Positions 45,183 to 55,732 of a stretch of 64,000 nt of DNA are shown here, one piece after another. Below the pieces are notes generated by a model. That model did not search any database and had not been told where the DNA came from. It saw only the letters and a program-made list of their open reading frames with translations. Made by a program: the position numbers and the translations under genes. Each line of letters begins with the position of its first letter. Position 1 is the stretch's first letter. This stretch comes from Drosophila miranda (Eukaryota; Arthropoda; Insecta; Diptera; Drosophilidae): assembly GCF_003369915.1 (NCBI RefSeq), contig NC_046676.1:3720001-3784000 (forward strand), read 5' to 3'.

Positions 45183-47995
45183 GAACTCCAGTCACCTATG
45201 ATAAGGTTGTGAAGGACTTGGAACTACATATCATTCCGTCGCTTAGCCAGGACTTATATCTAGGAATCGATTTTTGGTCTACGTTCAATTTTTTACCTCC
45301 GGAGATGCAGGTAGCAGAAATTTGTCAGGAATCGCATGAACTAACTCTAAGCCAGAAAGAGGATTTGCAGAAGGTGGTGTCGGGATTTCCATCCTTTGCA
45401 GTCTCTGGTTTGGGTAGAACATCGGTTTTGTCGCACTCGATCGATGCAGGAGATGCCAAGCCCGTAAAACAACGGCATTTTCCCGTGTCACCAGCAGTGG
45501 AGAAATTTCTGTATTCTGAAGTGGACAGGATGCTCAAATTAGGAGTTATTGAGAAATCTGATAGCGCCTGGTCCTCTCCAGTTGTGCTAGTCCAGAAACC
45601 GGGAAAGGTTAGACTTTGCCTAGACAGCCGGAAGGTCAATGCCGTTACACGAAAGGATGCCTATCCGTTGCCGCAAATAGACGCTATACTAAGTCGCCTC
45701 CCCAGAGCAATGTTCATCTCAAGTCTGGATCTCAAGGATGCCTATTGGCAGATACCCTTGGACCCGGGGTCTCGGGACAAAACTGCTTTCACAATTCCGG
45801 GTAAACCTCTATATCAGTTCAAGGTCATGCCGTTCGGTCTCACCAACGCGTCGCAAACCATGACCAGATTGATGGACAAGGTGATCCCGGCGGAACTTCG
45901 CAATGAAGTCTTCGTCTACTTGGATGACTTGTTAATCGTTTCCGATAGCTTTGCGTCGCATCTAAAGGTATTGAGAGTTGTAGCGCAGCATGTTCGATTG
46001 GCCGGATTAACGCTTAACGTGGAAAAGAGCAAATTCTGTATGCGTTCGGTGAAGTATCTTGGTCATATCGTCGGGGAGGGTGTCATTCGAACGGATCCCG
46101 GGAAAATTTCGGCCATGATAGACTTTCCAGTACCGAACTCTCTGAAAGCCTTACGGAGATTCCTTGGAATGGTTGGATGGTATCGTAAATTTATAGCAAA
46201 TTTTGCGTCGATAGCTTCCCCTCTCACTGACTTGCTGAAACCTAAGTGCAGATTTGTCATGACACCAGAAGGACGTACAGCGTTCGAGGAACTTAAAAAA
46301 TTGTTGTGCTCTGCGCCAGTTCTTCGCAGTCCGGATTTCAACCAGCCGTTCTTTGTGCATTGCGATGCCAGCAAATCAGGAGTTGGAGGCGTCTTGGTTA
46401 AAAAGACTCCAGAGGGAGACGAATTTCCGATAGCTTTTGTGTCGAAAAAACTTAATAAGGCGCAAAGAAATTATTCTGTGACCGAGCAAGAGTGTCTGGC
46501 GGCAATCGTTTGCATCAACCGTTTCAGAGCCTACATTGAAGGACATGATTTTACGGTTATCACCGATCATGCATCTCTGAAATGGCTCATAACTCAGACG
46601 GATCTACATTCGCGGCTAGCCCGATGGGCATTAAAGTTACAGGGCTTTAACTTCAAAATTGAACACCGCAGTGGTCGTTTAAATGTTGTACCCGATGCCT
46701 TGTCCAGAGTCAATGAAGAAGATTTGGCGGCCGTGGATGTTGGTTATGGTCAAGCAGTTGATCTCGAGTCCCCAGCTTTTAAGTCCGCCGAGTATGTAGA
46801 ACTGGCAAGCAGAATAAAAGCCAATGACGTTAACCTGCCGGATCTGAGGGTGGTCGAAGGTCTTGTGTACAGGAAGTGTGATTTCGCCACAGGGAGTACT
46901 CTTCATGATAATTTTATCTGGAAGTTATGGATCCCACAGAGTCTTATTCCAGAGGTATTAGCCAATGCTCACGACCATCCCTTAGCATCGCATGGGGGAG
47001 TTCATAAGACTTTAGAGCGAGTGCGACAGTTTCTCTATTGGCCAAGTTTAGTCAAAGATGTAAAAGCATATGTACTCGCGTGCGACACGTGCAAATCTAC
47101 TAAAGCACCGAACTCTGTCCATCGACCCCCGATGGGAGTGGCACCTGAGTCGCAGAGGTTTTTCCAAAAGCTATACGTCGACTTTCTAGGCCCGTATCCA
47201 CGCTCAAAAAACGGGAACATTGGTATATTTATAGTGTTAGATCACTATTCAAAGTTCGTCTTTCTGAAAGCTGTCAAAAAACTAACGGCTGATCTTGTGA
47301 TCAAGTATCTGCAGCAAGATCTGTTTCATACTTTTGGCTTTCCGGAGATCATTGTATCGGACAATGGCTCTCAATTTAAGTCGGAAGTTTTCCAGAAGTT
47401 TCTCAAGGCGCACAAGATATCACATACGGCCACAGCAGTATACTCTCCGCAGTCGAATGCGTCAGAGCGAGTAAACCGGTCGGTAATTGCCGCCATTCGC
47501 TCATATGTGAGGGCAGATCAGAAAAATTGGGACGAGGAGCTGAGCAGTATCTGTTGCGCATTGCGAACCGCGGTCCATTCCAGCCTCGGAACTTCGCCGT
47601 ATTATATGGTATTTGGGCAACAGTTCGTTAGCTCCGGGGAAACAGACAAAATTCTGAGAGCTCTTCGATTGTTGGAGGATAAATCCCTAGTGTTTTCCAA
47701 GGAGGATTCGTTAGAGTTGGTACGTAGCAAGGCTTTAACGATAATGGAGAAGCAAAGGGCGAAAAACGAACGGATTTACAATTTGAGATCAAGGGAGATT
47801 TCGTATCAAGTGGGCCAAGAGGTGTTCAGAAAGAACTTCAAGCAAAGTAACTTCCAGGCTGGCTATAGTGCCAAACTGGGCCCAGCATATGTGAAGGCCA
47901 GAATACGCAAGAAAATAGGGTATGCTTACTATGAATTAGAGGATCTGCAAGGACGGTCTATTGGGCGATACCACGCGAAAGACTTAAAACAATAG
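45179..47995 (+). CDS. pol: Pol: reverse transcriptase, RNase H, integrase (copy 2, open)
   Basis: 938 codons counted from a TTG at 45179; the frame is already open from about 45122, so translation is expected by frameshifting rather than from a start codon. RT lies at about 110-300, with D184 (SSLDLKDAYW) and YLDD at 247-250. RNase H: D395, E437, D463 and D506. Integrase has an H605-H609-C635-C638 zinc finger and the D668, D728, E763 triad (spacing 34 before the Glu). A GPY/F-like module follows (KLGPAYVKARI, about 899-909). No chromodomain and no downstream env. It copies genomic RNA into DNA and integrates it. Confidence 0.92.
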   Translation: MRTPVTYDKVVKDLELHIIPSLSQDLYLGIDFWSTFNFLPPEMQVAEICQESHELTLSQKEDLQKVVSGFPSFAVSGLGRTSVLSHSIDAGDAKPVKQRHFPVSPAVEKFLYSEVDRMLKLGVIEKSDSAWSSPVVLVQKPGKVRLCLDSRKVNAVTRKDAYPLPQIDAILSRLPRAMFISSLDLKDAYWQIPLDPGSRDKTAFTIPGKPLYQFKVMPFGLTNASQTMTRLMDKVIPAELRNEVFVYLDDLLIVSDSFASHLKVLRVVAQHVRLAGLTLNVEKSKFCMRSVKYLGHIVGEGVIRTDPGKISAMIDFPVPNSLKALRRFLGMVGWYRKFIANFASIASPLTDLLKPKCRFVMTPEGRTAFEELKKLLCSAPVLRSPDFNQPFFVHCDASKSGVGGVLVKKTPEGDEFPIAFVSKKLNKAQRNYSVTEQECLAAIVCINRFRAYIEGHDFTVITDHASLKWLITQTDLHSRLARWALKLQGFNFKIEHRSGRLNVVPDALSRVNEEDLAAVDVGYGQAVDLESPAFKSAEYVELASRIKANDVNLPDLRVVEGLVYRKCDFATGSTLHDNFIWKLWIPQSLIPEVLANAHDHPLASHGGVHKTLERVRQFLYWPSLVKDVKAYVLACDTCKSTKAPNSVHRPPMGVAPESQRFFQKLYVDFLGPYPRSKNGNIGIFIVLDHYSKFVFLKAVKKLTADLVIKYLQQDLFHTFGFPEIIVSDNGSQFKSEVFQKFLKAHKISHTATAVYSPQSNASERVNRSVIAAIRSYVRADQKNWDEELSSICCALRTAVHSSLGTSPYYMVFGQQFVSSGETDKILRALRLLEDKSLVFSKEDSLELVRSKALTIMEKQRAKNERIYNLRSREISYQVGQEVFRKNFKQSNFQAGYSAKLGPAYVKARIRKKIGYAYYELEDLQGRSIGRYHAKDLKQ

Positions 47996-48049
47996 CTGAT
48001 CCGCGCAGTTTGGGATCCGACTTGTGTGATACCACTAAGTCAGATCTTC

Positions 48050-48058
48050 GGCAGGGGG
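48050..48058 (+). promoter_or_regulatory. Polypurine tract, copy 2
   Basis: Same nine bases as copy 1, four before LTR3. Confidence 0.6.
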
Positions 48059-48062
48059 TATT

Positions 48063-49819
48063 TGTAACGCTTGGATCAGCCGAGAGAGCTAGTTCGCAGC
48101 GCCATCTAGTGGTCGGCACCGTAATGGCCGTGGCAGAGCATACACCCTCTATGGGCTAGGTTTGGGAGGTCACGAAAAGGGGCATAGGGAAGGATGATAG
48201 ATTTAACAGCCCAGATTGTCAACTTTCTCTGGCATTTCCCTTGTTCTATGAGAGGGCCCGAAGGTTCTAGCATGTTGAGGGGCTTGGCTTCGGTCTCTTC
48301 CCGTTTTGGCGCTCGACCCGAGCATTCGTTTTCTTTTATCAGAAAAAAAAAAAATATATTTTTATCTAAGTGCTTCAGAAACGAGAAAGTCTCGAGTTAA
48401 TTCGGCGTTAGTTTTTCCAAGCTAGGACCGGCTATTGGCGCAGTTTATACGGCAGAAGAGGAACGCCGTGTCGTCGCATTTTCATTACAATACCGACCCG
48501 GTTCAGCTTCACGGATCCAAAGACGCCGAGGCGTCGAGTAGATCGAGAGGCCGAGGGACGCAAAAGGGGTCCAGAGGAGCAGCCGAAGCTGCGGTGGAAA
48601 ATTTACAGGCCCAAGTACCCGGGCACCAACGACGCTAGCGGCAGTTGAGTGGTTTTTGGAAGAGGAAAAAAACTCCATCTTCTGGTGGGAGAGCGAGACA
48701 AGGAAGGGCTACATAGCGCAGACTGAGCGCGACCAAGAACAGTCTGAGATTTCGAGTGGCGGCGCGAGTGGTCGTCGAAAACAGCCCGATTGCGGAAGGT
48801 CGGGAAGAGATCGGGAAGGCAAAAATTTGAAAAGAAATAATATGTGTATTGTCGAGTGTTTTATGTTAATTTAAATAATTTTTTTTTGTTAGTTTTTTTT
48901 GAGAAAGACATCGGCAGTCGGCAAGGGGCGGCGCGAACGAGAAAAAGAAAAGGGGCGAGAAAGTTTTTTTTTAATGTAATGAGTCGCTCAAAGTAAGTGT
49001 GGAGAGAGGGAAGTGGGGAATTTGTGAGTGAGTTTTTGTTGTGCTTTATGCCACTCCCTATCGGAGTTCTCGTTCCAGGTCCGATTCTCCTCCGGAAAGC
49101 TCTTTCGTCGGTGGACATGCGGATCTGCGGTTGAGTGTGAAAGAGAAATGTAAAAGACTCAACTCGAACGATTTGACTCGAGTCCCACTGAACAAGTAAA
49201 GAGGAGAGGGACAAATACTTTATATGCTTCCCCCTTACTGTTTCTATTTCTTCCCCCCTTTCGGTTTGGCCGTTGTTAATCTTTTTATATGTGAAATAAT
49301 TATTCATTTTGTTTATCACTATTATTAAGTCATTTTGAAATTCCATCTATTTTATCTGTTTTATGCGTACCTATTTTTGGGTTAGGTTTAGTTTTAGTTT
49401 AGAAATTTGTTTATGTAGGGTTCAATAAATTTTATAATGTTCTAGAATATAGTTTTTGTTTGCCTTCGGCTAGCCAGATGCCCCTGAGAGCCCCATGAGA
49501 ACGCAGAGGGGTCATTCCGTGAAAATTGCGACCTATGGATGGCCAAGGAAGGGAGGGTCAATCCGCTTCAACGAGATCGGAGGCGAGGAAAAGCGTTCGG
49601 GAACAGGTAGAAGAAAGAGCCAATTATGTGTTCAGTCGAATTTTAGGTCCAAATTAACTCTCGTCGTAGCACGCACAGATTATAACCTTGTAATAATGAG
49701 AATAGGCATTAAGTGAGAGGAGGGCAAGATCACCACCCCAACTAGCCGACGAGCCTCCCAGCCGGGAATATCCGCGTGCCCCCTTCTCTCACTCCCCGAC
49801 ACCTGCCAAGTTCGTTACA
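48063..49819 (+). repeat. LTR3 (shared by copies 2 and 3)
   Basis: About 1757 bp. AATAAA at 49424-49429. Private change GGCAAAAATTTG near 48820. Confidence 0.92.
48099..48112 (-). promoter_or_regulatory. CTCF-consensus-like site in LTR3
   Basis: Identical 14-mer. Confidence 0.5.
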
Positions 49820-51023
49820 GTTATAAGTAATTATTAATTTCATTATTATAAAGTTAGTGGCGCCCAACAATGGGACCCAAAATAATTGGTAGAACCGCAT
49901 CTCGATGTGGTCAACAATATCGCAGGAACACACATCAAAAACACTTTCGATTTTTCTGGCAAACTAGATACTATGTAGTGAGCTTGAGAAGAGAAGCATA
50001 TACGTTGGTCCGCTTTTATTCTCAAACTACGGTTGCTGCAGCATCTGGGCCAGAATAACGAGCTTCACAGTCAGCTAAATTTTGCAAATCAGTCGCATAG
50101 GAGTTATTGTTGAGAAGTTGCTAGCAGCGATCGACAAGCCACGGCTGAAGACGTAGAGCTTAGTAGGCGATTAAATACCCTACAGTAATGGAGTCCGTAG
50201 CCCAACTAGTTAGACGTTTGGAAAAGCAGGGAAGAAGTCTTTAGATAAGTCTACCCTGACCACGGATAACAAGTTTTGGCAAAGACCCATCCACTTTCAG
50301 CAATAGTATGCGGCAGAGCTAGCCATCAAACGCTTGGAAAGACAGAACAATCTCTTTATAAAGAGTTTGCCTGGCCACGGGTGATGGAAAACCAGCATAC
50401 CTGTCCGCAGAAGCAAGAGTGCGAAGGAGAGTAAAGAAGACGAAACTGATTAGCTTCGATTTACTCGCACTTTAGCTTGCAGTCGTTGTTTTTGTCTTGC
50501 GGATCGGCGCGCCAAAGCAACAAAACATTTGGTTGTTGCGAGGGCTGATTAGCACGGCACAAGTAGCGGTAAATTATGTTTGTTCTTTCTTCTCACACCA
50601 GTTCCAATAAGATTTTTTTTTCAGGGGAACTAAGCTATGCTTGAAGGCAAATAAATGTTTTTGTATTTCTTTATATATTGCGGTTTTTACAAAATATTAT
50701 TTTTTATTTATAATTTGTTTTATGTTTTGTTTTCAACAATAAACGCGTCTTAATTCCTCAAGCGGCAAACAAAAAAAAAAAAGTGTCACAAACGAAGGTG
50801 TTAGGAGAGAACAAGGGTGATAAAACGCGGAACAGCTGGTTCAGTTGAGATAGGTCATTGACCGGCAGAGAGTTGTGAGCGCTGAAGAAGGAAAGGCTAG
50901 TTGAAGTACCGAAGGGAATTGAGCGGGTCAGCTGTTTTGAATCTCGAATCGTTGAATCTCGTTGATAGTGAGTGACAGAGTAAGCGGAAGTTAACAGTTG
51001 GAGATAAAGGGAACGTATTAATA
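49820..51023 (+). other. Leader of copy 3
   Basis: As in copy 2; the A-run near 50768 is shorter and interrupted by C. Confidence 0.6.
49858..49875 (+). promoter_or_regulatory. Primer binding site, copy 3
   Basis: Same sequence and spacing as copy 1. Confidence 0.6.
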
Positions 51024-52445
51024 ATGGAGGGAGAACCTGTAGATCCGTCCGTCTGCATTCTGTGTGGAGAAGAGTTTGGATCTCAGCAGTTATACAAGAC
51101 CAGGTGTGGCCACGAATTTCATAAAGCTTGCATAGTGCCATATTCGAGGGAAAATGCCAAATGTCCTAGGTGTGGAAGAGTCACTTTTGACTTGCAAGGC
51201 TGCGCATCGGGCTCGGGCATGCAAACCGCCAAACAGCAGGCAGGAGGCAAAGAAAAAGCTTCAGGCACCCCAGCGGCGGGAGCACCCGTTAATAACCCAG
51301 GGTCGGCTCCAGTGGATAGCGGGAATATAGGGATCATGATTACCCAAGCAGTGCGGGCCATGCAAAACGACCTTTTATCCCAGTTGTCGGAGCAGATGGC
51401 GCAAATAATACAAACCAATGTCGCTGCTCATCTTCAACTGACTGGCCGAGATCATCATACTCGAAACTTAGCTCAGGACCATAGTTCGCAGGGTCAGGAA
51501 GCAGGCGGAGGCCGAGAATCGACAGGATTTTACAGAGAGGGCAGAGACACTCCTAGAAGTTTAGCTTCCGACCTGTCCCAAAGGCCGGACAAGGTCGTAC
51601 ACATTATGAATGGTTGGAAGCTACGATTTAGCGGGAATGCGGAAGGAATTAGCGTTGATAATTTTATCTATAGAGTAGAAGCTCTTACCCATTCAACGCT
51701 GGAAAGCAACTTCGCGGTGCTATGTAGCAACGCTAGCATCCTCTTTGACGGAAAGGCTCGTGAATTCTTTTGGAGGTTTCAGAGGTCAGTGGTAGTTGTA
51801 CGATGGGACTTGCTTTGTCAGGCATTAAGGAAACAGTTCCGAGACACTCGCACGGATGTGGACATTCGAGAAGCGATCAGGGACCGGAAGCAAAAAGAAA
51901 AGGAAGGGTTCGATGCTTTTTATGACGCCATAGTTCAGCTAATGGATAGTTTAGAGTCTCCCTTGCCAGAAAAGTCTGTGGTAGACATACTGCGAAGGAA
52001 TTTGAGGCCCGAAGTAAGGCACGAGTTGCTCAATATAAACATAACTTCGGTTGGGGAGCTCAGGGAAATATGCAGACGAAGAGAGAGTTTCCTGGATGAC
52101 GTGAGACGGAATTATGGTTATCAAAAGAGTGTCCCTTTCCGTAGGCAAGTGGCTGAGTTGGTGGAGGAGCACATGTCTGATGACGCAACGGAGTTTTCCG
52201 AAGGGGAGGGCGAAGGCGAAATAGGAGCGTTGGCCTTGGTATGTTGGAACTGCCATAAGGAAGGACATCGGTACCAGGATTGCGAATCCAAACGCAAGAT
52301 CTTTTGCTATGGGTGTGGCATTCCAAACATTTACAAACCAGCTTGTGAAAAATGTCAGAAAAAAAACGGCAGGGCGAGCACACAGCCTCGTCAGCTTCAA
52401 AGTGTGCGTCGCCAAAAATCCGCGAACCCAGACGCCAGCCAGTAG
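51024..52445 (+). CDS. gag: Gag with RING-H2 finger (copy 3)
   Basis: 473 aa, open. CPRCGRVTF instead of CPRCEGVTF just after the last RING cysteine. Confidence 0.9.
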   Translation: MEGEPVDPSVCILCGEEFGSQQLYKTRCGHEFHKACIVPYSRENAKCPRCGRVTFDLQGCASGSGMQTAKQQAGGKEKASGTPAAGAPVNNPGSAPVDSGNIGIMITQAVRAMQNDLLSQLSEQMAQIIQTNVAAHLQLTGRDHHTRNLAQDHSSQGQEAGGGRESTGFYREGRDTPRSLASDLSQRPDKVVHIMNGWKLRFSGNAEGISVDNFIYRVEALTHSTLESNFAVLCSNASILFDGKAREFFWRFQRSVVVVRWDLLCQALRKQFRDTRTDVDIREAIRDRKQKEKEGFDAFYDAIVQLMDSLESPLPEKSVVDILRRNLRPEVRHELLNINITSVGELREICRRRESFLDDVRRNYGYQKSVPFRRQVAELVEEHMSDDATEFSEGEGEGEIGALALVCWNCHKEGHRYQDCESKRKIFCYGCGIPNIYKPACEKCQKKNGRASTQPRQLQSVRRQKSANPDASQ

Positions 52446-52852
52446 AAAAGCATCACCAGGCAGTTATAGATACAACCATTCCAGTCCAGTCCGTCAGTAG
52501 TGTAGCAACAAATTTATGGCACAATTTCCTTAATTCTCATTCAGATGCAGAGGCTGCAGAAACACTGTTCCGTCGTAAATCCAATTCAAGACACTCCAAA
52601 CGGATGAGATCATTTTGGAAGGCAGCTAAATCAATAAATGCGATTAGGTACAAAGAGCTAGATAAACGTCCGTACGCAGAAGTAAACATTTTTGAGCGGC
52701 CAGTGCTTGGGTTGTTAGATACGGGGGCAGCGATGAGTGTAGTTGATGGGAATTTGGCTAAACAAATAATCACCAGTAGGATTCCATTTAAACGGGGAAT
52801 CTCAGTTGCTCATACTGCAGATGGCAAGCGGCAGTCAATCTGGGGCGATTGA
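52367..52852 (+). CDS. pro: Aspartic protease frame (copy 3)
   Basis: Same motif and frame relation as copy 1; one silent change (GCAGAAGTA). Confidence 0.8.
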   Translation, partial: RQGEHTASSASKCASPKIREPRRQPVEKHHQAVIDTTIPVQSVSSVATNLWHNFLNSHSDAEAAETLFRRKSNSRHSKRMRSFWKAAKSINAIRYKELDKRPYAEVNIFERPVLGLLDTGAAMSVVDGNLAKQIITSRIPFKRGISVAHTADGKRQSIWGD

Positions 52853-55665
52853 GAACTCCAGTCACCTATGATAAGGTTGTGAAGGACTTGGAACTACATA
52901 TCATTCCGTCGCTTAGCCAGGACTTATATCTAGGAATCGATTTTTGGTCTACGTTCAATTTTTTACCTCCGGAGATGCAGGTAGCAGAAATTTGTCAGGA
53001 ATCGCATGAACTAACTCTAAGCCAGAAAGAGGATTTGCAGAAGGTGGTGTCGGGATTTCCATCCTTTGCAGTCTCTGGTTTGGGTAGAACATCGGTTTTG
53101 TCGCACTCGATCGATGCAGGAGATGCCAAGCCCGTAAAACAACGGCATTTTCCCGTGTCACCAGCAGTGGAGAAATTTCTGTATTCTGAAGTGGACAGGA
53201 TGCTCAAATTAGGAGTTATTGAGAAATCTGATAGCGCCTGGTCCTCTCCAGTTGTGCTAGTCCAGAAACCGGGAAAGGTTAGACTTTGCCTAGACAGCCG
53301 GAAGGTCAATGCCGTTACACGAAAGGATGCCTATCCGTTGCCGCAAATAGACGCTATACTAAGTCGCCTCCCCAGAGCAATGTTCATCTCAAGTCTGGAT
53401 CTCAAGGATGCCTATTGGCAGATACCCTTGGACCCGGGGTCTCGGGACAAAACTGCTTTCACAATTCCGGGTAAACCTCTATATCAGTTCAAGGTCATGC
53501 CGTTCGGTCTCACCAACGCGTCGCAAACCATGACCAGATTGATGGACAAGGTGATCCCGGCGGAACTTCGCAATGAAGTCTTCGTCTACTTGGATGACTT
53601 GTTAATCGTTTCCGATAGCTTTGCGTCGCATCTAAAGGTATTGAGAGTTGTAGCGCAGCATGTTCGATTGGCCGGATTAACGCTTAACGTGGAAAAGAGC
53701 AAATTCTGTATGCGTTCGGTGAAGTATCTTGGTCATATCGTCGGGGAGGGTGTCATTCGAACGGATCCCGGGAAAATTTCGGCCATGATAGACTTTCCAG
53801 TACCGAACTCTCTGAAAGCCTTACGGAGATTCCTTGGAATGGTTGGATGGTATCGTAAATTTATAGCAAATTTTGCGTCGATAGCTTCCCCTCTCACTGA
53901 CTTGCTGAAACCTAAGTGCAGATTTGTCATGACACCAGAAGGACGTACAGCGTTCGAGGAACTTAAAAAATTGTTGTGCTCTGCGCCAGTTCTTCGCAGT
54001 CCGGATTTCAACCAGCCGTTCTTTGTGCATTGCGATGCCAGCAAATCAGGAGTTGGAGGCGTCTTGGTTAAAAAGACTCCAGAGGGAGACGAATTTCCGA
54101 TAGCTTTTGTGTCGAAAAAACTTAATAAGGCGCAAAGAAATTATTCTGTGACCGAGCAAGAGTGTCTGGCGGCAATCGTTTGCATCAACCGTTTCAGAGC
54201 CTACATTGAAGGACATGATTTTACGGTTATCACCGATCATGCATCTCTGAAATGGCTCATAACTCAGACGGATCTACATTCGCGGCTAGCCCGATGGGCA
54301 TTAAAGTTACAGGGCTTTAACTTCAAAATTGAACACCGCAGTGGTCGTTTAAATGTTGTACCCGATGCCTTGTCCAGAGTCAATGAAGAAGATTTGGCGG
54401 CCGTGGATGTTGGTTATGGTCAAGCAGTTGATCTCGAGTCCCCAGCTTTTAAGTCCGCCGAGTATGTAGAACTGGCAAGCAGAATAAAAGCCAATGACGT
54501 TAACCTGCCGGATCTGAGGGTGGTCGAAGGTCTTGTGTACAGGAAGTGTGATTTCGCCACAGGGAGTACTCTTCATGATAATTTTATCTGGAAGTTATGG
54601 ATCCCACAGAGTCTTATTCCAGAGGTATTAGCCAATGCTCACGACCATCCCTTAGCATCGCATGGGGGAGTTCATAAGACTTTAGAGCGAGTGCGACAGT
54701 TTCTCTATTGGCCAAGTTTAGTCAAAGATGTAAAAGCATATGTACTCGCGTGCGACACGTGCAAATCTACTAAAGCACCGAACTCTGTCCATCGACCCCC
54801 GATGGGAGTGGCACCTGAGTCGCAGAGGTTTTTCCAAAAGCTATACGTCGACTTTCTAGGCCCGTATCCACGCTCAAAAAACGGGAACATTGGTATATTT
54901 ATAGTGTTAGATCACTATTCAAAGTTCGTCTTTCTGAAAGCTGTCAAAAAACTAACGGCTGATCTTGTGATCAAGTATCTGCAGCAAGATCTGTTTCATA
55001 CTTTTGGCTTTCCGGAGATCATTGTATCGGACAATGGCTCTCAATTTAAGTCGGAAGTTTTCCAGAAGTTTCTCAAGGCGCACAAGATATCACATACGGC
55101 CACAGCAGTATACTCTCCGCAGTCGAATGCGTCAGAGCGAGTAAACCGGTCGGTAATTGCCGCCATTCGCTCATATGTGAGGGCAGATCAGAAAAATTGG
55201 GACGAGGAGCAGAGCAGTATCTGTTGCGCATTGCGAACCGCGGTCCATTCCAGCCTCGGAACTTCGCCGTATTATATGGTATTTGGGCAACAGTTCGTTA
55301 GCTCCGGGGAAACAGACAAAATTCTGAGAGCTCTTCGATTGTTGGAGGATAAATCCCTAGTGTTTTCCAAGGAGGATTCGTTAGAGTTGGTACGTAGCAA
55401 GGCTTTAACGATAATGGAGAAGCAAAGGGCGAAAAACGAACGGATTTACAATTTGAGATCAAGAGAGATTTCGTATCAAGTGGGCCAAGAGGTGTTCAGA
55501 AAGAACTTCAAGCAAAGTAACTTCCAGGCTGGCTATAGTGCCAAACTGGGCCCAGCATATGTGAAGGCCAGAATACGCAAGAAAATAGGGTATGCTTACT
55601 ATGAATTAGAGGATCTGCAAGGACGGTCTATTGGGCGATACCACGCGAAAGACTTAAAACAATAG
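52849..55665 (+). CDS. pol: Pol: RT, RNase H, integrase (copy 3, open)
   Basis: 938 codons, all catalytic residues kept. Leu to Gln at NWDEEQSS in the integrase C-terminal half. Confidence 0.92.
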   Translation: MRTPVTYDKVVKDLELHIIPSLSQDLYLGIDFWSTFNFLPPEMQVAEICQESHELTLSQKEDLQKVVSGFPSFAVSGLGRTSVLSHSIDAGDAKPVKQRHFPVSPAVEKFLYSEVDRMLKLGVIEKSDSAWSSPVVLVQKPGKVRLCLDSRKVNAVTRKDAYPLPQIDAILSRLPRAMFISSLDLKDAYWQIPLDPGSRDKTAFTIPGKPLYQFKVMPFGLTNASQTMTRLMDKVIPAELRNEVFVYLDDLLIVSDSFASHLKVLRVVAQHVRLAGLTLNVEKSKFCMRSVKYLGHIVGEGVIRTDPGKISAMIDFPVPNSLKALRRFLGMVGWYRKFIANFASIASPLTDLLKPKCRFVMTPEGRTAFEELKKLLCSAPVLRSPDFNQPFFVHCDASKSGVGGVLVKKTPEGDEFPIAFVSKKLNKAQRNYSVTEQECLAAIVCINRFRAYIEGHDFTVITDHASLKWLITQTDLHSRLARWALKLQGFNFKIEHRSGRLNVVPDALSRVNEEDLAAVDVGYGQAVDLESPAFKSAEYVELASRIKANDVNLPDLRVVEGLVYRKCDFATGSTLHDNFIWKLWIPQSLIPEVLANAHDHPLASHGGVHKTLERVRQFLYWPSLVKDVKAYVLACDTCKSTKAPNSVHRPPMGVAPESQRFFQKLYVDFLGPYPRSKNGNIGIFIVLDHYSKFVFLKAVKKLTADLVIKYLQQDLFHTFGFPEIIVSDNGSQFKSEVFQKFLKAHKISHTATAVYSPQSNASERVNRSVIAAIRSYVRADQKNWDEEQSSICCALRTAVHSSLGTSPYYMVFGQQFVSSGETDKILRALRLLEDKSLVFSKEDSLELVRSKALTIMEKQRAKNERIYNLRSREISYQVGQEVFRKNFKQSNFQAGYSAKLGPAYVKARIRKKIGYAYYELEDLQGRSIGRYHAKDLKQ

Positions 55666-55719
55666 CTGATCCGCGCAGTTTGGGATCCGACTTGTGTGAT
55701 ACCACTAAGTCAGATCTTC

Positions 55720-55728
55720 GGCAGGGGG
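55720..55728 (+). promoter_or_regulatory. Polypurine tract, copy 3
   Basis: Same nine bases, four before LTR4. Confidence 0.6.
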
Positions 55729-55732
55729 TATT